Made by a program: the position numbers and the translations under genes. This document shows, in pieces, positions 14,074 through 14,095 of a DNA stretch of 14,095 nucleotides. This DNA comes from Spirochaetota bacterium. GTDB taxonomy: Bacteria > Spirochaetota > Brevinematia > DTOW01. Under the pieces are notes generated by a model. It was not told the DNA's origin, did not search any database, and was given only the letters and a program-made list of their open reading frames with translations. The stretch lies in NCBI GenBank assembly GCA_028276145.1, contig JAPYWX010000025.1, positions 1 to 14,095 on the forward strand, in the 5' to 3' direction. Position 1 is the first letter of the stretch; each line of letters opens with the position of its first letter.

Positions 14074-14095
14074 GTCAGTTATCTTCTATTGTAAT

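Noticed and set aside
14071..14095. Reassignment of TAG as a sense codon to explain cheA
   Set aside because: TAG serves as the normal stop of secD (before secF) and of cheA itself (before tlyA), so genome-wide recoding is not supported.

Overview
The window reads as an AT-rich Gram-negative chromosome segment. Lipopolysaccharide export (LptB), a signal-peptide-bearing beta-barrel-like protein and chemotaxis (CheA) all point to a two-membrane, probably motile bacterium. Codon choice follows the DNA strand: genes on the minus strand favour G and T, genes on the plus strand favour A and C. This resembles the replication-strand bias of spirochaetes, and TlyA, solo MoxR and the LamG/FN3 exported protein would fit that group. 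The phylum remains an inference. Standard stops (TAA, TAG, TGA) are all used, so there is no sign of a recoded genetic code.

Layout. From the left edge to about 7.08 kb everything is on the minus strand. In transcription order, secD, secF and lptB form a tightly packed set. A gene-free 409-bp stretch with hairpins and a small tandem array of mini-hairpins follows. Then come eno, rpmI, a 414-residue protein that looks like a degenerate RecQ helicase, and the N-terminal part of a MalF/UgpA-type sugar ABC permease that runs off the window. From 7.18 to 12.27 kb the genes are on the plus strand: a MoxR-family ATPase, pheS, a probable outer-membrane beta-barrel protein, and an exported LamG/FN3 protein. 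The right end returns to the minus strand with cheA and then tlyA.

How the genes fit together. SecD/SecF (protein export) and LptB (LPS export) are envelope-biogenesis functions made from one transcript. Eno, rpmI and pheS are housekeeping genes, but rpmI lacks infC/rplT and pheS lacks pheT beside it. The two exported proteins at 9.4-12.3 kb are separated by a strong terminator that runs straight into a new promoter.

Points most worth a second look: (1) cheA has an in-frame TAG exactly inside its conserved LQE...R helix at the right edge; (2) the RecQ-like protein has lost its Walker A, DEAH, arginine-finger and zinc cysteines; (3) the sugar permease carries a long beta-rich extracytoplasmic insertion straight after its first membrane helix; (4) three intergenic regions hold tandem mini-hairpins with 3-4-base loops, in one case with compensatory stem changes; (5) three plus-strand genes have a -10 box 6-7 bases before the start codon and no Shine-Dalgarno site, which predicts leaderless mRNAs.
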